Assembly: GCA_913776615.1 (NCBI GenBank)
Contig: CAJYPK010000009.1
Location: forward strand, 28,220 to 92,219
Reading direction: 5' to 3'
Length of the DNA stretch: 64,000 nucleotides
From: an uncultured Hymenobacter sp.
GTDB taxonomy: Bacteria > Bacteroidota > Bacteroidia > Cytophagales > Hymenobacteraceae
The notes beneath the pieces are model-generated. The model did not search any database. It was not told the DNA's origin and worked only from the letters and a program-made list of their open reading frames with translations. Position numbers and translations under genes: made by a program. Shown here piece after piece: positions 60,391 to 64,000 of the stretch; the stretch's first letter is position 1, and each line of letters begins with the position of its first letter.

Positions 60391-60585
60391 AGAGCCTGGA
60401 CCGTTTACCTAAATTTGACTTTTACCCCCGCGAAACCCCGCCGGCCGCTACGTTGTCTATCAAGACATAAGATTAGTTTGAGACCTAACTAAATACAGAG
60501 GAAGGCCAGTCAAAACTAAACGCTTCTCTAGATTGATGTAGCAACCTGATTTATAATCGCGTACTCCCCAACCCTTGCTTTGCCT

Positions 60586-61524
60586 ATGCCCCCGCCCGCC
60601 CTCGACTTAGCCGCCATTCGGTCGTTCGAAAATCTGGAATTATTAGCCCAGCAATTAGTTGACGGGTTCATCACCGGCCTGCACCAATCACCCTACCACG
60701 GCTTCTCGGTCGAGTTTTCGGAACACCGGCTCTATAACCCCGGCGATAGCACTCGGCACATGGACTGGAAGGTGTTTGCCCGCACCGACAAGCTCTTCGT
60801 GAAGCGCTACGAAGAGGAAACCAACCTGCGCGCTCACCTGCTGCTCGACGTGAGCCCCAGCATGTACTACCCCGCGCCGGGGCACGACAAATTGCGCTTT
60901 ATGGTACTGGCCGCCGCCGCCCTCACCACGCTCTTGCAGCGCCAGCGCGACGCGGTGGGCCTCGTCACGTTTGGCGAAGCAATCGAGCTGCAAACGCCCG
61001 TGCGCTCGACCAGCAGCCACCGCCACACGCTGCTGCTGGCCCTGCAACAGTTGCTAAACCGGCCCGCACCGGCGGCGACCACCCGCCGCGCCACCGCCCA
61101 CACCGACGTGGCCGGCGTGCTGCACACCATCGCGCAGCAGATTCCCAAGCGCTCGCTCGTCATCGTGTTCAGCGATATGCTGGGGCGGGGCGCGCAGGAG
61201 CAGGAGGCCGCGCTGGCCGCCTTGCAGCACCTGCGCCACCAGCACCACGAGGTACTGCTGTTTCACGTGCTGGACCGGGCTACGGAAAGTAATTTTGAGT
61301 TTCAGGACCGCCCCTACATTTTCGAAGACGTCGAAACGGGCCAGGAAATCCGGCTCCAGCCGGCGCAGGTGCGGGCGCAATACCGCGCCGCCATGCGACA
61401 GTTTGAAGACGACCTAGCCCTGCGCTGCGGGCAACTGAAAATAGATTTTGTACCCGTCGACGTGCGCGAGCCCTTCGACAAGGTGCTGCACGCCTACCTG
61501 GTAAAGCGCGGCAAAGCGCGATAG
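60586..61524 (+). CDS. DUF58 domain protein
   Basis: 312-aa DUF58 protein, a von Willebrand A-like fold usually found with MoxR ATPases and thought to help assemble or activate protein complexes. The hallmark YNPGDSTRHMDWKVFARTDK (shown once) near residue 48 and LLLDVSPSMYYP, a MIDAS-like DxSxS, are both visible, followed by VFSDML. ATG 60586 is used; an in-frame TTG two codons upstream is possible. No MoxR gene is adjacent. A small two-helix membrane protein follows 3 bp later. Confidence 0.87.
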   Translation: MPPPALDLAAIRSFENLELLAQQLVDGFITGLHQSPYHGFSVEFSEHRLYNPGDSTRHMDWKVFARTDKLFVKRYEEETNLRAHLLLDVSPSMYYPAPGHDKLRFMVLAAAALTTLLQRQRDAVGLVTFGEAIELQTPVRSTSSHRHTLLLALQQLLNRPAPAATTRRATAHTDVAGVLHTIAQQIPKRSLVIVFSDMLGRGAQEQEAALAALQHLRHQHHEVLLFHVLDRATESNFEFQDRPYIFEDVETGQEIRLQPAQVRAQYRAAMRQFEDDLALRCGQLKIDFVPVDVREPFDKVLHAYLVKRGKAR

Positions 61525-61527
61525 TTA

Positions 61528-61776
61528 ATGACGTTTTTTCTGATTTTCGGCCCCTATCTGCTGGCCCTGCTGGTGTTGGTGCCGCTGGCCCTCGTTACGG
61601 GCTACATTGCGTATTCGCATCAGCAGCGGTTCTGGCCGTGGTTTTTGCTGGGGCTGGTGCTGCCGTTCGTTTCCATTTTTCTGGCCATGCTGGTGGCCGT
61701 GCGGCACAAGCAGCGGGCGGCGGCGGCCCGGGGCGGCGCGCCGGCCCCGGTGCCCGCCCCCGGCGAGTTTGAGTAA
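61528..61776 (+). CDS. Small two-helix membrane protein
   Basis: 82-aa protein with two hydrophobic helices (FFLIFGPYLLALLVLVPLAL and WFLLGLVLPFVSIFLAMLVA) separated by a short basic loop, then a basic, Pro/Ala-rich tail. No recognised family. It starts 3 bp after the DUF58 stop, so it is likely translated from the same message. Confidence 0.65.
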   Translation: MTFFLIFGPYLLALLVLVPLALVTGYIAYSHQQRFWPWFLLGLVLPFVSIFLAMLVAVRHKQRAAAARGGAPAPVPAPGEFE

Positions 61777-61847
61777 AGCGCGGCCCGGCCTGTAGCTTCG
61801 CGGCAGTTTTTCACTGGTCGGGGCTACCCGGCGCATTCGCTTTTCTC

Positions 61848-62306
61848 ATGTACCAAGTTCTTCTTCTGCTTCACTCCTGGCTGCGCTGGTTTGTACTGGG
61901 CGCGGGCCTGCTGGCCGTATTCCGGGCGTATGGGGGCTGGCAGGGCCGCCGTCCCTTTACCAAGGGCGATAATGGCATCTCAGCCGCGTTTTCGGGCTTT
62001 ATGTGGCTGCAAGTCATCATCGGCCTGGGCCTGTATTTCGGCCTGAGCCCCTGGGGCCTGAACGCGATGAAGCAGCCCGGTGCCATGAAGGATCCTACCG
62101 CTCGTTTCTTCGGTATGGAGCACATTGCCGTGATGATCGTGGCCGCCATCCTGGCGCAAGTGGGCCGTATCGCGCTTAAGAAAGCGCCCAGCGATACGCT
62201 GAAGCACAAGAAGGCTTTTACTTATTTTGCCATTGCGCTGGTACTCGTGCTGCTCATGATTCCGTGGGGTATCTGGAATCCCAGCCGCCCCCTCTTCCGC
62301 CCCTAG
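61848..62306 (+). CDS. Four-helix membrane protein of unknown function
   Basis: 152-aa integral membrane protein with four hydrophobic helices. The first (LLLLHSWLRWFVLGAGLLAV) carries a His in HSWLRW, and the third begins FFGMEHIAVMIVAAILAQVG with another conserved-looking His. The paired His layout is reminiscent of small cytochrome b-type proteins, but this is only a resemblance. Family known to me only as hypothetical Bacteroidota membrane proteins. Its stop codon shares one base with a family D repeat. Confidence 0.68.
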   Translation: MYQVLLLLHSWLRWFVLGAGLLAVFRAYGGWQGRRPFTKGDNGISAAFSGFMWLQVIIGLGLYFGLSPWGLNAMKQPGAMKDPTARFFGMEHIAVMIVAAILAQVGRIALKKAPSDTLKHKKAFTYFAIALVLVLLMIPWGIWNPSRPLFRP

Positions 62307-62554
62307 ACCGCAGATTTAACGGATTTAACGGATTGCGCGGATACGCCCGCCAGCCTGCGGCGGCGGGCTGACTAGCTGGACGTCTCTCTTTCCGATTTCT
62401 GCTATCTGCTCGCTCATTATAAGAAAGGCCCCTCATGCGAGGGGCCTTTCTTATTTCTAAACAAGCCATACGAGCGACATCGAGCTAGTCAGCCCGCCGC
62501 CGGAGGCTGGCGGGCGTATCCGCGCAATCCGTTAAATCCGTTAAATCTGCGGTC
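62306..62554. repeat. Family D inverted pair with internal terminator
   Basis: Outward-facing copies (62306-62374 and 62486-62554) enclose about 110 bp between convergent genes. The outer ends overlap the stop codons of both genes. Confidence 0.9.
62421..62452. terminator. Bidirectional terminator inside the family D pair
   Basis: 14-bp perfect arms (62421-62434, 62439-62452), AAGAAAGGCCCCTC, 4-nt loop, between the convergent membrane-protein and SDR genes. Confidence 0.88.
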
Positions 62555-63314
62555 AGATGGCCTGGCCGCCCGATACTTCGATACGCTGGGCGTCAATCCA
62601 GTTGGCTTCGGGAGTGCAGAGGAAGGCCACTACGGGGCCGATGTCGGTGGGCAGGCCCACGCGGCCCATGGCCGTAAGACCAGCGATGTGGGCGTTGATT
62701 TCCTTGTTGTCGCGGGTGCGGCCGCCACCGAAGTCAGTTTCGATGGCCCCGGGGGCCACCACGTTGGACCGGATGCGGCGGCCGGCCAGCTCCTTCGCCT
62801 GGTATTTGGTGAGCGTTTCCACCGCCGTTTTCAGGCTGGCGTAGGCCGAGGAACCGGGGAAGGTAATGCGCGTCAGGCCCGACGAGATATTGATGATGCC
62901 GCCGCCGTCGTTGAGCAGCGCAAGTGCCTGCTGCGTCAGGAAATAAGGACCTTTGAGGTGGATGTTCAGCAGCTCGTCAAATTGCTGCTCCGTTGTTTCG
63001 GCGAAGGGCGCGTAGAGGCCCGTCCCGGCATTATTGATGAGAAAATCAAACCGCTCGACGCCGAAGGTATCGCGCAGGGCCGCTTTTACCTGCTCGAAGA
63101 AAGCGCCGAACGTACCGACTTGGGAGGCATCGAGTTGCAGGGCCACGGCCCGCTGGCCCTGCGCGGTTATTTCGGCCACTACGCTCTCGGCTTCGGCTTG
63201 CCGGCTGTGGTAGGTGAGGATAACGTCGAGGCCCTTTTTAGCCAAGTTCAGGGCCATGTCTTTGCCCAGGCCGCGGCTGCCGCCGGTGACGAGGGCGATT
63301 TTGGAAGTGCTCAT
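62553..63314 (-). CDS. Short-chain dehydrogenase/reductase
   Basis: 253-aa classical SDR. TGGSRGLGK near residue 11, a Leu-Asp after strand 3, NNAGTGLYAP, catalytic Ser in NISSGLTR and YxxxK in YASLK, with a C-terminal IDAQRIEVSGGQAI. The pattern is that of FabG-like oxidoreductases with NADP preference. Substrate unknown. The divergently minded AraC regulator gene lies upstream on the same strand, 78 bp away, so the regulator may control this gene (inference). A GACCTTTG box (63347-63354, minus strand) is one mismatch from consensus. Confidence 0.87.
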   Translation of the reverse strand: MSTSKIALVTGGSRGLGKDMALNLAKKGLDVILTYHSRQAEAESVVAEITAQGQRAVALQLDASQVGTFGAFFEQVKAALRDTFGVERFDFLINNAGTGLYAPFAETTEQQFDELLNIHLKGPYFLTQQALALLNDGGGIINISSGLTRITFPGSSAYASLKTAVETLTKYQAKELAGRRIRSNVVAPGAIETDFGGGRTRDNKEINAHIAGLTAMGRVGLPTDIGPVVAFLCTPEANWIDAQRIEVSGGQAI

Positions 63315-63392
63315 GTGAAGGAGGTTGTGAGGAAGAATGAACGGGGCAAAGGTCCGGCTCCCGGCCAGCCCACTTATGGTGAGTAGCCCCTG

Positions 63393-63812
63393 TTAAATGG
63401 TGAGCAGTTCCGAATTTTCGGCCCGCTGGCTGGCCCAGAGCTGCTCGCGGTACTGCTTGGGCGTGGTACCGGCGAAGCGCTTGAAAAACTTGGTAAAATT
63501 CGACGGGTCGTAGGTGAGGCTGGCCGCGATGTCGGCCACCGGGCGGGTGGTAGTACGCAGCAAGCGCTGAGCCACGGCCAGAATCTCGGCCTCAAAAAAG
63601 AAGCACGGCGGCTGGCCCGTCGTCAGCTTGATGGTGTTGCTGAGGTGGGTGGGATGAATGCAGAGCTGGCTGGCAAAATCGCGGATTTCCAGCATCTCGG
63701 TGGTCCGGCCCGCCGCCACGTCGGCTACGTGCGCGGCCACCAGGCGCTTGAAGTCGGCCGTTATCTCGTGCTGGCGCGCCAGGATTTTTTGCGGGATGGA
63801 AGTTGAAGCCAT
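63393..63812 (-). CDS. AraC-family helix-turn-helix regulator
   Basis: 139-aa protein consisting mainly of an AraC-type DNA-binding domain with two helix-turn-helix units: EIRDFASQLCIHPTHLSNTI and VADIAASLTYDPSNFTKFFK, followed by TTPKQYRE. There is no sensor domain, only about 45 N-terminal residues, shorter than typical AraC regulators. This single-domain form occurs naturally in Bacteroidota, so truncation need not be assumed. It lies just upstream of the SDR gene on the same strand. Confidence 0.87.
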   Translation of the reverse strand: MASTSIPQKILARQHEITADFKRLVAAHVADVAAGRTTEMLEIRDFASQLCIHPTHLSNTIKLTTGQPPCFFFEAEILAVAQRLLRTTTRPVADIAASLTYDPSNFTKFFKRFAGTTPKQYREQLWASQRAENSELLTI

Positions 63813-63921
63813 GCGGTACTAACAAGCTCGGGGGCAAATCTTCTGCGGAAAAGATGAGGTAGTGGGTTACGCGAATTGGTATTGAAAAAATGTCTTTATA
63901 AAGAATGCCCATCACTACGGT

Positions 63922-64000
63922 TGTCATGCTCATCTGGCGTCCGCTTGCCGAAGCATCTCGCTCGCTTCATCCAACGAGAAGGTTAGTGCAGCACGCGAAA
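63922..64000. repeat. Family E-like repeat, cut by the window end
   Basis: TTGTCATGCTCATCTGGCGT followed by CCGCTTGCCGAAGCATCTCG is a variant family E left arm with an insertion. The opposing arm, if any, is beyond the window. The 188 bp from 63813 hold no gene. Confidence 0.6.

Noticed and set aside
60419..60585. Possible small RNA in the gap before the DUF58 gene
   Set aside because: No stable stem with a T tract and no conserved motif seen.

Overview
The window looks like chromosome from a GC-rich gliding Bacteroidota of the Hymenobacter type (Cytophagales). Evidence: a GldC homologue, a large secreted protein with a type IX (gliding-type) C-terminal sorting domain, the Bacteroidota -7 promoter box TAnnTTTG ahead of many genes, a zinc-free bL32, and the conserved yceD-rpmF-plsX-fabH-efp-accB-accC cluster. 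No transposase, phage gene, CRISPR array, rRNA or tRNA was seen.

Layout. 0-3.2 kb: 3' end of leucyl aminopeptidase, an FAD monooxygenase and pdxA. 3.2-3.9 kb: a HigB/HigA toxin-antitoxin pair with a palindrome at its promoter. 4.0-9.7 kb: ribosome and lipid cluster (DUF177, L32, PlsX, FabH, EF-P, AccB, AccC); three consecutive junctions of this run each carry a different long inverted repeat. 9.7-11.3 kb: small accessory genes (orphan protein, Uma2 nuclease, lipoprotein). 11.4-12.7 kb: ffh. 12.9-30.0 kb: a surface-glycan island centred on a pseudaminic-acid-type nonulosonate pathway: PseB, PseC, aldo/keto reductase, SDR, SpsF-like cytidylyltransferase, then an opposing T9SS protein, then a PseG-PseH fusion, PseI, hexapeptide acyltransferase, PIG-L deacetylase, a candidate glycosyltransferase, polysaccharide deacetylase and a Wzx-like flippase. 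Much of 20.2-25.8 kb is visibly less GC-rich than its flanks. 30.5-41.5 kb: serine hydrolase, an APC permease behind a SAM-I (S-box) riboswitch, HD hydrolase, sugar oxidoreductase and aminotransferase around an orphan beta-rich protein, GT2, FtsE and a transaldolase-like aldolase. 41.7 kb: the small SRP RNA, whose protein partner Ffh lies 29 kb away. 42-64 kb: guaA, dgt, GT39-like membrane protein, a TPR/periplasmic-binding lipoprotein-like protein, hemL, dcd, gldC, dnaN, a degenerate J-domain/TonB-C fusion, ychF, a PUR-type protein, DUF58, an SDR and an AraC regulator.

The most unusual theme is the intergenic DNA. At least nine families of interspersed inverted repeats sit directly against coding sequences. 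Three (words built on GTTATGA, GCTGTTAGCTA and TTATGAATTA) are built from a short word iterated within each arm, with arms of about 30-34 bp. One (GACCGCAGATTTAACGG) occurs mainly as outward-facing pairs whose outer ends touch a start codon, stop codon or promoter box within 0-3 nt. Another (TGTCATGCTGAGC) forms perfect 30-40 bp hairpins. These repeats, the SAM riboswitch, the tailored nonulosonate island and two oddly built proteins are the points that deserve a second look.
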